Program-made: the position numbers and the translations under genes
Part shown: positions 29,609 to 39,175 of the stretch, piece after piece
Numbering within the stretch: position 1 is the stretch's first letter
Layout: every line of letters begins with the position of its first letter
NCBI GenBank assembly: GCA_039105265.1
Contig: JAPFFF010000041.1
Location: 620,001 to 684,000 of the forward strand
Direction of reading: 5' to 3'
DNA: 64,000 bases
From: Tritrichomonas musculus
Taxonomy: Eukaryota > Parabasalia > Tritrichomonadida > Tritrichomonadidae
The notes under the pieces: generated by a model
The model's database searches: none
The model's input: only the letters and a program-made list of their open reading frames with translations
Told to the model about the DNA's origin: nothing

Positions 29609-31962
29609 GATTTGAAAATAGCCAATATATGTTCGTTTATTTTTGCACTTACTTTGCCCACAAGACTTTGTTGAATCTTTAAAGTCATGGCATAATCCTC
29701 ATCCAAAATCCTTCCGTCATATAGAATTACATCTCCTATTTGATACAAATTAGCGTCATCGACATAAAATAAATAGTCTCCGTGCGTTGCGAATTTGACG
29801 CATCCGTTTTCTGAATCTACCTCTACGATGACACCAACAAATTCCTTCCATGAACCGTCTATGATTACAGAGCAAATACAGTCTGTGGTGTCTTCTGCTG
29901 TCGAACTGACGAACATATTTTTTTGTGGGTCTCTTTTATACACATGACCTGATAAAAATACTGGTTTCCCAATCTTATAGTCCGATATTTCTTCGCCCGC
30001 TTCTATCGGGGCATAATGAGTAATTGTATTTGAGCTGTTTGATGATATTTTGCCAGAAACATATAAATTTGAATCAATTGTTGTATTTCTTGCAGTACCA
30101 AACATGCTAAATGATTGAAATCTATGACCATCAACATATATAAATACTTCACCAGTATCAGCAGTTTTTGAAGACCTATACATAAAGACAGTATTATAAG
30201 TATCATTATATCCAAATCTAAATAAAGTAAGTGTATTTGAATCAATAGAACTAAAGAAACTTGCAATATTACTTTCGGTAGTATTAATTGTTAATGAACC
30301 ATCATCATTTTTTGCTACATATTTTCCATCACATTCTGATTCCGTCAAATATTTATCAGTTTCGGTTTTGTACAAATCAGTGCTTATTTCTACTTTATCT
30401 TTATTAATCGCTATTATTTTTGATTTATTCAAGAATAACGATAATTTTGGAATATTATTTTTTAATTCATACAATATTTCGCTCTTATTAGCCAAATCTA
30501 ATCCAAAATTTATAAGCGCTTGTTTTGCTGAACTTGATGAATAAATATCAAATATACTTAAATCAGAACCTTTTATCATAACTCGTCCAGCAACTACTAA
30601 CTGGTCTCTTATTGTTGTTTTATATTTTTGAGATTTATATGTGCAGTTTATCATATCGGCATCTTTATATTGTATCATAAATTCTTCGGTATAAGGCGCA
30701 TATCTTAATGTGACATAACTATTTTCGTTACATAATCTTATATCTGGATAATATGGATTATTCACTATTAGCGATGGAGAATTATTTGTAAAAGTAGTAG
30801 ATATCGATAATGAACCATCATCATTTTTCTCTACATAACCCGATAAGTCGACAGGTTCAGGAATCTCACTCTTCACTTGCTCAATAGCTCGGGTCAATTC
30901 TGTTTTCTGAGCAAAATTATCTTTTACGAAATTTATATTTGGAATACAATATTCGTCATAAACTTCAGGTTCGTATGAATAACTTACAGACTCTAGGTCC
31001 ACAACATAATTTCCGTTATATCTGAATGTTCCACCGTAATAGAAAAAGTATATAGAAAAAGTATTTTCGCCTTTCTTGTAATGATAATATTCCGCGTCTT
31101 CACTATCATACAAATATTCTCCTGAAATATCTTCGTTATTACAAGAGCCTTTCACAAAAAGTGATGATTTCTTTAATATGTTGCATAAATCTCCATCCAA
31201 ATTTGTGATATAAGTTCTTTTATCCTCATCATTTGTTGTTCCGTTTACGAATTTTGTAGCGATTGATAATTCTTGAGTTATTTTCTCAGTGGATAATATA
31301 TCTGTTTTTAATACATATTTTCCATCCGCTTCTTCCTTTGAAATATAACCCGATAAATCGACTGTTTTGAGCTGTTTCATATGATTATCTATCAATTTTT
31401 TGACTGCCTTTGCTGTAATCAGCTGTTTGTTAGTCAGTTCTTCGCCCAACAAAATCGGTTTCTGTTCTCTTGTCATCGACATAATCCAAGCAGCTGAAGG
31501 ACAATTTTCTGCATATACATCTAAATACGGAACATTTATTCGAAAATCTTCATACTCTCCGTCTATTTTAATCTCCTCATTGTCATCAACTCCATAACAA
31601 AGATATCGGAAACATTTCTTGTCAAACGCCTCTATTTCTTCAATAAATTCCAGCGCTGTTCGAATCTCTCTTGGAGCAGCAATAACATCAACGTCCCGAA
31701 CTATTGCCTCCGCTCCTTCCGAAACCTCTTCACCAGCAAAACAAAAGCTTTTCACCTTTGATATTCCCTCTGCCGCCAACGATAAAAGCGCCTTTGGACC
31801 GCCGACAAAATTAACTGTGGCACCAGCTATACACACAACATCTTTGATATAATTAAACCAATTTGTCTTGTTTTTCATGTCGTTTAGTTGTTTTTGGAGG
31901 TTTGAATAAAGATTTTGCAACTCAGATATTCTATTATTTGCTATATCTACTGTATTTCCCAA
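29605..31962 (-). CDS. Maverick fibre-like protein 1
   Basis: 785 residues. The N-terminus has a heptad coiled coil (RISELQNLYSNLQKQLNDM, residues ~10-35), then an apolar glycine-containing stretch (IAGATVNFVGG). The long remainder is beta-rich with recurring joints DLSGYISKEEADGKYVLKTD, DLSGYVEKNDDGSLSI and GKYVAKNDDGSLTI, a texture typical of trimeric phage tail and viral fibres. The C-terminal ~120 residues look like a separate compact head. Inferred role: attachment spike or decoration of a virus-like particle. It pairs with the next minus-strand gene, which has the same style. No enzyme motif is seen. Confidence 0.65.
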   Translation of the reverse strand: MGNTVDIANNRISELQNLYSNLQKQLNDMKNKTNWFNYIKDVVCIAGATVNFVGGPKALLSLAAEGISKVKSFCFAGEEVSEGAEAIVRDVDVIAAPREIRTALEFIEEIEAFDKKCFRYLCYGVDDNEEIKIDGEYEDFRINVPYLDVYAENCPSAAWIMSMTREQKPILLGEELTNKQLITAKAVKKLIDNHMKQLKTVDLSGYISKEEADGKYVLKTDILSTEKITQELSIATKFVNGTTNDEDKRTYITNLDGDLCNILKKSSLFVKGSCNNEDISGEYLYDSEDAEYYHYKKGENTFSIYFFYYGGTFRYNGNYVVDLESVSYSYEPEVYDEYCIPNINFVKDNFAQKTELTRAIEQVKSEIPEPVDLSGYVEKNDDGSLSISTTFTNNSPSLIVNNPYYPDIRLCNENSYVTLRYAPYTEEFMIQYKDADMINCTYKSQKYKTTIRDQLVVAGRVMIKGSDLSIFDIYSSSSAKQALINFGLDLANKSEILYELKNNIPKLSLFLNKSKIIAINKDKVEISTDLYKTETDKYLTESECDGKYVAKNDDGSLTINTTESNIASFFSSIDSNTLTLFRFGYNDTYNTVFMYRSSKTADTGEVFIYVDGHRFQSFSMFGTARNTTIDSNLYVSGKISSNSSNTITHYAPIEAGEEISDYKIGKPVFLSGHVYKRDPQKNMFVSSTAEDTTDCICSVIIDGSWKEFVGVIVEVDSENGCVKFATHGDYLFYVDDANLYQIGDVILYDGRILDEDYAMTLKIQQSLVGKVSAKINEHILAIFKS

Positions 31963-32112
31963 AGAATTTAGAACAAAAAGATGAGACTCAATATTTTCCC
32001 CAATAACGACACCAGAAGTCTGTATATTACAGTTTGTGTATAAAGTACTACATGCCTCAGGTCTTGGTACGACAGAATAATACCCACATCCTGCCAGAAA
32101 CTCAAAAGTATT

Positions 32113-33501
32113 TCATCCTTCTTTATACGAAACATCTGGTATCGGAAATATTACTTCTTTGTCAGAGGGCATATAAAGTATCAATCCATAAGTAGGATTC
32201 CCAATATCTATTCGGCTATTGTAGTGGAAAGGAATATATTTATAACAATTTTCTGAAACAACTTTATAGCACGATTCTGACTCATAACTACTATGAGAAT
32301 ACCCAAATTCAGAGACATATTCTATTCCGTTTATATTTAGACTTGCCGAAAAATTGCATGACTCTTTCTTGGTACATTTCAGTAGAACACTCCAATATCC
32401 GTCTTTATCTTCGTATTTTGCCACTTCGCAATCGTTAAATGTACAAAGTCCTTTCTCAACAATAACTTCAAAAGGATTTTTGTCGGAATAATTGTGTATC
32501 CAATTCCTTAGGACGTATCGATTTGTGTCGTTTTGCTCAATGAAAATTCCTTGATATGTGTGCTTGAAGAACTCAGTTTCTCCTTTGATTGATTTGGAGC
32601 CAGGAATATTGTATGACAAATTATTGCCGACCCATTCATTATTTTGCTTTGTGAGTTTGAAATCTGTACCAAATACCTCATCATGGAACTCAAAAGTTTG
32701 TCCATCTAAGAGCTTGTCAAATTCTTCTGTTCCGGGAATATAGCCCCAATCAGCATAATAATATTGTTCATTTTCTGTGGTCCCAAACGACTTCATCTCA
32801 TAGAAATTCGGTAAAGGAGAAGTATAAAGTTTGAGACAATTTTCTGCATCGATATTATTACATTTGATATTTATGAGGTTAGATTCCTTGTTTGAAATAT
32901 ATTGCTTCACCTTTCCTGTAAAGTTTATTTTCATGAAACCAGAAGTAAAGAGGTCAAAAGGATTATCAAGAGATTCCTTACTCATATAAATTCGGGCGGA
33001 TAATTCGTTTTCAATATAGGAAATTGTGTTATTTGAGTCAATTTTGGGATTCGTAAATTTGCCTGTTTTTGTGTCTATTTTTGCTTCCCCGCCAGTCTTG
33101 CTGGGGTCTGCTGTGCAGCCTAACGTTGAACAGTTTATTGTAAAAACATTTCCTGAATAGTCAGACGGTATATCTATTTTGATTTCCAAAATATTGTATT
33201 CGTCATTTTCTGCTTTCGACAAGGAGTTTAAGTCAAGGGAATAGGCGTCAAGACCATCTTCATATGATAATTCATTAACTGAACCAGGGGACATTTCCAA
33301 AGAGGTTATTCGTTCTTCATGATTGATGAGCTGAGATTTCAGAGAGATTCCTCCCAAATTTATATCTCCTCCAACGGTCAAATCTTGTTCTATATCAGCT
33401 GTTTTGGCGCTTATTTCATCACAGTTTATTGAGGAAGGATTCTTTGAACCACCTATAAATGCACCGTCTAAAGCGTTCTGTTTAGTCAGTATTGCAGTCA
33501 T
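32113..33501 (-). CDS. Maverick fibre-like protein 2
   Basis: 462 residues from the ATG at 33501; an upstream in-frame ATG at 33528 would overlap the divergent gene and is less likely. The N-terminus resembles viral fibre shafts: SSINCDEISAKTADIEQDLTV, VGGDINLGGISLKSQ, then a short coiled coil (LINHEERITSLEMS). The rest is beta-rich with many Cys and aromatic residues. Inferred to be a second attachment or decoration protein. 150 bp separate it from fibre-like protein 1. A short glycine- and cysteine-bearing stretch in that gap is not assignable. Confidence 0.6.
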   Translation of the reverse strand: MTAILTKQNALDGAFIGGSKNPSSINCDEISAKTADIEQDLTVGGDINLGGISLKSQLINHEERITSLEMSPGSVNELSYEDGLDAYSLDLNSLSKAENDEYNILEIKIDIPSDYSGNVFTINCSTLGCTADPSKTGGEAKIDTKTGKFTNPKIDSNNTISYIENELSARIYMSKESLDNPFDLFTSGFMKINFTGKVKQYISNKESNLINIKCNNIDAENCLKLYTSPLPNFYEMKSFGTTENEQYYYADWGYIPGTEEFDKLLDGQTFEFHDEVFGTDFKLTKQNNEWVGNNLSYNIPGSKSIKGETEFFKHTYQGIFIEQNDTNRYVLRNWIHNYSDKNPFEVIVEKGLCTFNDCEVAKYEDKDGYWSVLLKCTKKESCNFSASLNINGIEYVSEFGYSHSSYESESCYKVVSENCYKYIPFHYNSRIDIGNPTYGLILYMPSDKEVIFPIPDVSYKEG

Positions 33502-33515
33502 TTTAAAATAAATAA

Positions 33516-33848
33516 ATGCCCAAGACATACTTCATTACCAAGAAATACAACAATATTTTACCCTCAGAATTCACAAATTCATTGAATAAACGATATATTT
33601 CCTTCCAATATTGTCGAGCCACTTGTAATGGATATCTGGACGGAGAAACAGAAATGCACGCTTCATTTATTCAAAGAGATGAGTACGAAGATTCTCTTGT
33701 CTGGTATGCTAATTTGACTCCTCCGGACGATAATAGGAAATACGAATTTGTCGGGACAAAAAGAGAGTTTAGGATATGGTTCACAGACGCTGAAGGGAAT
33801 GAAATAAAGCCTGACAATTTCACTGTTTTCTTGAAGTTAGAGTATTGA
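33516..33848 (+). CDS. Small beta-rich Maverick protein
   Basis: 110 residues, beta-rich. The C-terminal stretch FRIWFTDAEGNEIKPDNFTV resembles the closing strands of jelly-roll capsid and vertex proteins. It might be a minor capsid component, but it is shorter than usual penton proteins, so this is a guess. Start to start with the divergent fibre-like gene is 14 bp. A TCATTT initiator-like site lies at 33498-33503, overlapping the neighbour's start codon. Confidence 0.5.
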   Translation: MPKTYFITKKYNNILPSEFTNSLNKRYISFQYCRATCNGYLDGETEMHASFIQRDEYEDSLVWYANLTPPDDNRKYEFVGTKREFRIWFTDAEGNEIKPDNFTVFLKLEY

Positions 33849-33927
33849 GGATTCAGCATTGAGGATGTGCAAAAAAATATTTTTTTAGACTATTTGTTGC
33901 TTACTCATAGCCTGCTGGTACTCATAT

Positions 33928-35817
33928 TTATTCATAGCCTTGTGGAACGCCAGTCTGATAATATTCGACTCCATTAACGCTCCAAGTGAAATATGTATCA
34001 GAACAAATCCAGGCTTCTGGTGACGGAGGATGCATGTTGGGATATTCTGGGTCGGGAATAAAGTATGTGTCATCATCGCCACGATACATTGGCTGACCTC
34101 TGAACGTAACGGTTATTGAGGTACTTCCAGTGTCTATTCCGTCAAATACATAGCCTGCATTGCTCCTTTCGAGTTGGAAATTTATGCCAAAAGATGTCCC
34201 GTCTGAGCGGCAATTTGTATATCGTTTTCCTGTTGCTGGGTCGTTTAATGGTTGCGTGAAAGAGTCTTCAAATTCTTGTGTGGCTTCTAAGGCTCCATCT
34301 AGTTCGTTTGCGATAAGCTGATGTTGATAAAATCTTGCAGCACAAGTATTGGCAAATTCTGTGTCTGGATATGTTCTTTTATTGACTACAAGCTGGACAT
34401 TTTGATACATAATATTGTCGAAACAAGTAATGTCAGCAGGAGATTTTGGAAACATCATCGTGATATTTGTCGCATTTCTCAAAGGAATTGACTTACTGAT
34501 TTCGAGACCGTTTACTTTGGCAGTTCCTTCGAATATTTCTCTTGTAAGTTCCTGAGATGGAATCAATAAAGGAGTTTGTAATTCTCTGACAAGTCCTTGA
34601 TAAACGTCTGGTTTGAGACCAAAACCTGCCAAATTTGAACGACCTAATTGAATAGTTCCTCCAAGGACATCTAAAGTAATTTTCTCTGTTTTGAGATTTA
34701 TGTTGTCCGATTTTGTTGTGGCAAGTAAGGCGCCTTTCAATTCACTTTTGATAATTTTGACAGTATCTCCTGGATCCAATGGTTTGTCTGGATTAGCTGC
34801 TGCGATTAACTCTGCAAATTCTTTTTTATTGACGTCATCTCTTGAAACTCCATATTTTGTAAATTCTTCGTCAGTATATCCGAAATCAATTGTTGGATGT
34901 TCCAAAACATCGTCATCATAGACATTTGCGCCTTTGTATCTTTGGTACTCGATATGAAGTTTTTGGGAAGGAGTTGGTTTGGCAGAATAATGAGAAACAA
35001 TAACAGATGGACGGCCTATTTGAGTGAATTTTCTTGAGATTGGGATGACAGAAGGCATTTCTTCGGCAATTTCTTTGTCTTCCAAAAATTGTAGAGTTTC
35101 CTTAACGATATTTGGATTGATTTGTGCCCAGACAAGAGCGCGTAAAGATGTTTTGACCTCTTCTTCTATCTCTCCACAAATTGCGTTTGGATATAACTGC
35201 CATGCCTGAAGAGCCAGTTGGTCGACAAATGGGATGGTTAATTCAATGGTAAATTTATGTGGTTGTCCATCAGCAATATCCTTTAAATCGACATAACAAC
35301 CGCAAACAGATGGGGAGAATTGACTGACATTTTCCCAAGTTGAATGAGAATATTTTGATGTTGCTTTTGCATCACGAGGTTTGATGGAGTTATAGGCGAA
35401 AGATTCTCTTTGGAGTTCGTCTTGTCGATATGCGCCTAAGAGTTTATCATTTATCCAGAAGCGACAATCTTCATAAAATTCTACAGCATTCTTGAATCCG
35501 ACAAATATTTTCATCAATCCATTTGTGTCTGCAGATACGTCAATGGGCTGGGACAATTTAATGATGAAATCAAGGAGAATTGTGGTAAAAGACTTTTCAA
35601 TTTGGGTGATTGTATGGCCGGAATGAGATAATTTGATACGTGTTTTTGTGCCGACTGGGAGTGGGGCGTCTTTGTCTTTGAACTCCTCCATAACGAAAGA
35701 AAATGTATTATCTCCTCCGTTTCTTTGAATGAGATTTCGTAATTTTGACTGGAAAAATGAGAGAACATCGCCTTCATCATTTCCTAAATTTTTGGTCTGT
35801 GCGTTGTAGTAGGTCAT
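33928..35817 (-). CDS. Probable major capsid protein of the Maverick
   Basis: 629 residues from the ATG at 35817 (context TCAAATGACC). The open frame extends 75 codons further upstream, but that part is the antisense of the neighbouring small gene. Length, beta-rich texture, many aromatic and proline residues, lack of enzyme motifs and position fit the double jelly-roll capsid protein of Polintons. Characteristic stretches are KIFVGFKNAVEFYEDCRFWI, FTIELTIPFVDQLALQAWQL and YTDEEFTKYGVSRDDV. Assignment rests on size and texture, not on a profile search. Confidence 0.65.
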   Translation of the reverse strand: MTYYNAQTKNLGNDEGDVLSFFQSKLRNLIQRNGGDNTFSFVMEEFKDKDAPLPVGTKTRIKLSHSGHTITQIEKSFTTILLDFIIKLSQPIDVSADTNGLMKIFVGFKNAVEFYEDCRFWINDKLLGAYRQDELQRESFAYNSIKPRDAKATSKYSHSTWENVSQFSPSVCGCYVDLKDIADGQPHKFTIELTIPFVDQLALQAWQLYPNAICGEIEEEVKTSLRALVWAQINPNIVKETLQFLEDKEIAEEMPSVIPISRKFTQIGRPSVIVSHYSAKPTPSQKLHIEYQRYKGANVYDDDVLEHPTIDFGYTDEEFTKYGVSRDDVNKKEFAELIAAANPDKPLDPGDTVKIIKSELKGALLATTKSDNINLKTEKITLDVLGGTIQLGRSNLAGFGLKPDVYQGLVRELQTPLLIPSQELTREIFEGTAKVNGLEISKSIPLRNATNITMMFPKSPADITCFDNIMYQNVQLVVNKRTYPDTEFANTCAARFYQHQLIANELDGALEATQEFEDSFTQPLNDPATGKRYTNCRSDGTSFGINFQLERSNAGYVFDGIDTGSTSITVTFRGQPMYRGDDDTYFIPDPEYPNMHPPSPEAWICSDTYFTWSVNGVEYYQTGVPQGYE

Positions 35818-35887
35818 TTGATTTAATATAAAAATGACAATAAAGGAGTTGTAAAGTTTGTTATATGAACATTTTACTGAAAAGGAA

Positions 35888-36223
35888 ATGGCATTCGGAA
35901 GTTGGTTTAAAAACATCATTAACGGAGCAAAAAACGTAATCGGAAAAGCATTACCGGTACTGAAAAAAGGTGCTGAAATTGTGTCAAAAGTCGCTCCAGT
36001 ACTAGGCGGGGCGATAGGCGGACCTGTAGGAAATGTAATCAATAAAATAGGCGATTATGCTGGAAAATTTGCTGGAGGAAAGTCTTTGGGAGTAAATGGA
36101 GCGGGGATGGCCGGAGGACCTTACAACGCAGTTGGAATAAGAAATACAAATAATAGTTGGTCTCAGCCTTTTGCAGGGCCAACAACTAATCCAGGAAGAT
36201 TTGATATTCCTTTGTTGAAATGA
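35888..36223 (+). CDS. Small glycine-rich amphipathic protein, pVI-like
   Basis: 111 residues from the first ATG (35888); the upstream extension begins with TTG and is rejected. The N-terminal 60 residues form an amphipathic helix followed by an apolar glycine stretch (FGSWFKNIINGAKNVIGKAL, then APVLGGAIGGPVGNVINKI), reminiscent of membrane-lytic capsid-internal proteins such as adenovirus pVI. The C-terminus is Gly/Asn/Pro-rich. Inferred role: membrane penetration or internal capsid cement. It diverges from the capsid gene with 70 bp between starts. The sequence GAAAAGGAAATG at its start recurs at the next gene. Confidence 0.55.
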   Translation: MAFGSWFKNIINGAKNVIGKALPVLKKGAEIVSKVAPVLGGAIGGPVGNVINKIGDYAGKFAGGKSLGVNGAGMAGGPYNAVGIRNTNNSWSQPFAGPTTNPGRFDIPLLK

Positions 36224-36264
36224 GTAAAAGAGAATGATATTAAGTGATTTTTATTGAAAAGGAA

Positions 36265-36621
36265 ATGAACGACATCAAAGTAATTGAGCCAATCTCAAAG
36301 CATACGAAAGAGTTTGATACAGTTGATGAATTCAATTTATACTATAACAAGAATAAAGAAGAGATGGATAAACTTACGACGCATAAACTCAATAAATTAT
36401 ATCTCATAAAAGGGTATCGAATAACTAGAATCAAGAATGTGTTGAGCCTCAAAAAAATGAAGCAAAATTCACAATATGATATTGACAACGAGTTAGATGA
36501 ACTAAAAAAAGAGATACAGCAAATGAAAGAGACAATAAATAACATCATCCATTTCTTAAATCCTCAGACTGAAATTGAGGTTTCTCCTCCTTCTGATACC
36601 TGTACGATTAGGCAGGAATGA
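36265..36621 (+). CDS. Small coiled-coil Maverick protein
   Basis: 118 residues from the first ATG, preceded by TTGAAAAGGAAATG as in the gene before it. Contains a clear coiled coil (NELDELKKEIQQMKETINNI, ~80-105) and a short hydrophobic end. No family recognised. Its 3' end lies at the border of the foreign segment. Confidence 0.5.
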   Translation: MNDIKVIEPISKHTKEFDTVDEFNLYYNKNKEEMDKLTTHKLNKLYLIKGYRITRIKNVLSLKKMKQNSQYDIDNELDELKKEIQQMKETINNIIHFLNPQTEIEVSPPSDTCTIRQE

Positions 36622-36639
36622 GAATCTGGATTATAATTT

Positions 36640-37145
36640 TTTTCTTCAGACAAGATTTCATATGTGATGAGAGCAAATGCATAAACGTCACATTTTGGAG
36701 AATATTCCATCTTCATTAATATTTCTGGAGACATATAAATTGGAGTTCCTTTGATATTGCTTTGCGATTGGATGTTCATACTCTCTGAAGTTGATACAGT
36801 TGTTTTTGATAGGCCAAAATCAGCAATTTTTGGAAATAAAAATTCATCTAATAATATGTTGTCTGGCTTCATATCTCTGTGAATTATATGGTTGGCATGC
36901 AAGTAACATAATCCTGAAGCTACACCGTAGATAATTATCATTTTTTTAGTATCGTCCCAGAATTTTGGTGAAAGCCCTTTTCGTTCGAGCTCTAAAAGGT
37001 TGGTTAATGTTCCATTTTGTAGATATTCCATTATTATAGTTGGATAAGACATGTTTTCAAAGTTGATTGGACTAAATCCAATAAATTCAATGATAGCAGG
37101 ATGATTTAAAGAAGATACTAATTTAATTTCTCGAAATATGAAAAA
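36640..37145 (-). pseudogene. Host TKL-type protein kinase fragment inside the Maverick
   Basis: About 165 residues of a trichomonad tyrosine-kinase-like kinase: FREIKLVSSLNHPAIIEFIG, EYLQNGTL, the catalytic loop IIHRDMKPDNILLD, the DFGLSK motif, GTPIYMSPEIL and CDVYAFALITYEIL. The glycine loop and the VAIK lysine are absent at the front, and helices after the APE region are cut off, where the sequence passes into Maverick-like DNA near EEK. No bearing on Maverick functions is expected. It is a captured or inserted piece of a host gene, internally unbroken, so acquisition seems fairly recent. Confidence 0.85.
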
Positions 37146-38161
37146 CGTAGGGTTGCATAGGGTCAAAAAATTGAAGAAGTGGGCAGCCCACTGGGCAATT
37201 GAGCCTCAAAAATTATGATAATGTGATGTGATCAATTGTACAATGTAAAGGCCACTTTTTAAGGACATCATTAAAGTGTGAACTTTTCGGTATTGAATAA
37301 AAGCATAAAATATATATCAATACTTCCAAATTATGAAAATGATGATATTTGTTCTGAATTTGATTGCTAGTTGTGAAATGTAGTTGCATTTGAATCTATT
37401 AATTCATCATTTTTTTTATTATTTGAACTAAAAAAAATCGGTAATGTGCCCTTTGTTCATGGAATTCTTTTTATTTATTTTGTGAATTCTGTTAATTAAA
37501 ATGTCTTTTTTAAATATTATATCTTTTCTTAATTATTTTAAACAATATATTTTTATATTATATTTTATAATGAGTATCTATTTTTAATATGTAATAATAT
37601 AATGATTAAATATACTTTAAACGAGAATATTCATAAATATTTATTTTTTTTAATTTATTAAATTATTCAATAATAAAAATAAAATTATTTTAATTTATTT
37701 AATATTTTATTTACATTTTATATGATTATTAAATATATTGATATTTATTTCACTTTATTATCCTAATTTTATGATTATTTTAATGAAATATCTTGCCAAA
37801 AATCCATTCCAAACTTTATTTTATTTATATACAAAAATATGTTTGAATTTTTTTATTTTATCAAACACAATAATCAATTAATATCATATATTAAAGAAAA
37901 GATAATGATTTAAAAAGAAAAATATTAAAAATAGCTTTTGAATTTATCATATAACTTCTCTTGGGCTAGCCCAGCCCCGATTAAAAAGGATTGAAAAAAT
38001 GGGCTATCGTCGCTGCCCAGCCACTTTGCCCAGGGCAAATTTTTATTTTTTAACTGAAAAATTGAATGAAAACATAGAAAAGTATCCAGCCCAATAGAAT
38101 TTATAAATAACAACAGAATTTATCTTTGAAAAAATTGAATATATAAACAAACAAGGAACGC

Positions 38162-38188
38162 CACTTTTTGAACTGTGTTCAAAAAGTG
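38162..38188. repeat. 12-bp perfect hairpin
   Basis: CACTTTTTGAAC-TGT-GTTCAAAAAGTG. Function unknown. Confidence 0.8.
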
Positions 38189-38374
38189 TCTAGTACACAG
38201 TTTTTTTTCTTTTAGAAAAAAGGCAATATCTATATAAAAGGCATTCAAATAAACAATAATTTAGTCAAAATTTTATTTTAAAATTAGCATAGCATAAAAA
38301 ACTTTATTAATGCTTTCTATAAAAAAACTAACAAAAGTTTGTAATTAGTAAAAAACGCGAATCAGTTATTAACA

Positions 38375-38850
38375 TCAATGTTTGTCTGTCGTTAGCATCG
38401 ATGTTTATCTGTTGTTAGCATCGATGTTTGTATGTTGTCAGCATCGATGTTTGTATGTTGTTAGCATCGATGTTTATCTGTTGTTAGCATCGATGTTTTT
38501 CTGTTGTTAGCATAGATGTTTGTATGTTGTAAGCATCGATGTTTATCTGTTGTTAGCATCGATGTTTATCTGTTGTTAGCATCGATGTTTGTATGTTGTT
38601 AGCATCAATGTTTGTCTGTTGTTAGCATCAATGTTTGTCTGTTGTTAGCATAGATGTTTGTATGTTGTAAGCATCGATGTTTATCTGTTGTTAGCATCGA
38701 TGTTTATCTGTTGTTAGCATCGATGTTTGTATGTTGTCAGCATCGATGTTTGTATGTTGTCAGCATCGATGTTTGTATGTTGTTAGCATAGATGTTTTTC
38801 TGTTGTTAGCATCAATATTTATCTGTTGCTAGCATCAATGTTTGTCAATA
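38375..38850 (+). repeat. 23-bp minisatellite, ~20 copies
   Basis: The unit TTAGCATCGATGTTTRTCTGT plus TG is repeated head to tail with small variations (T/C at the second base of TTAGC, C/T at CATCGATG, A/T/G in GTTT.T). The period is not a multiple of three, so it is not coding. Confidence 0.95.
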
Positions 38851-38914
38851 TTTAAGATAATATTATCTGGCGGTAGGATTATCTGGTTGTGGGATTTATC
38901 TGGCTATGAGATTA

Positions 38915-39051
38915 AACTATTTTATTTCTTTTTGATAAATTAATTAAAAAAAAATAAAAATAAAAAAATTAAATTCTATGAGCTTTATGAAAAAAATAAC
39001 TGAAAAATTTTTTTTGTAAAAATATCTTAATCAAAAAGAAATAAAATAGTT
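38915..39051. mobile_element. 137-bp TA-flanked MITE inside the Maverick
   Basis: Perfect 22-bp terminal inverted repeats (AACTATTTTATTTCTTTTTG then AT), flanked by TA on both sides (38913-38914 and 39052-39053). Same architecture as the TA-flanked palindromes elsewhere in the window but a different sequence. Confidence 0.75.
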
Positions 39052-39175
39052 TACAATTATAATTACAAATGCAAATAATAATATACTTAAATTAATTATT
39101 ATCCAAAATATTTTAAAACAATATGATGGCTGGATAAGTTCAGGTCTTATTTTTTTGGGGTTTTGTTTTATTATA

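Larger units (their letters stand above)
37150..39170. other. Foreign noncoding segment in the Maverick
   Basis: Very AT-rich sequence unlike the rest of the element, with GC-rich islets made of GGGC/GCCC motifs (the palindrome GTGGGCAGCCCAC at ~37178, GGGCTAGCCC at ~37968 and CTTTGCCCAGGGCAAAT at ~38025), a 12-bp hairpin (38162-38188), a minisatellite and a tiny MITE. No protein gene. Together with the kinase fragment it makes up ~2.5 kb between the coiled-coil gene and the ATPase gene. Confidence 0.7.

Noticed and set aside
35818-36042. N-terminal extension of the capsid-like frame
   Set aside because: It is antisense to the small amphipathic gene, and the ATG at 35817 has the start context of other Maverick genes.
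37925-38113. 62-codon ORF in the foreign segment of the Maverick
   Set aside because: It coincides with GGGC/GCCC-rich islets; no protein-like texture and no promoter.
38375-38850. CRISPR-like array
   Set aside because: Units are head-to-tail copies of one 23-bp sequence without unique spacers; it is a minisatellite in a eukaryote.
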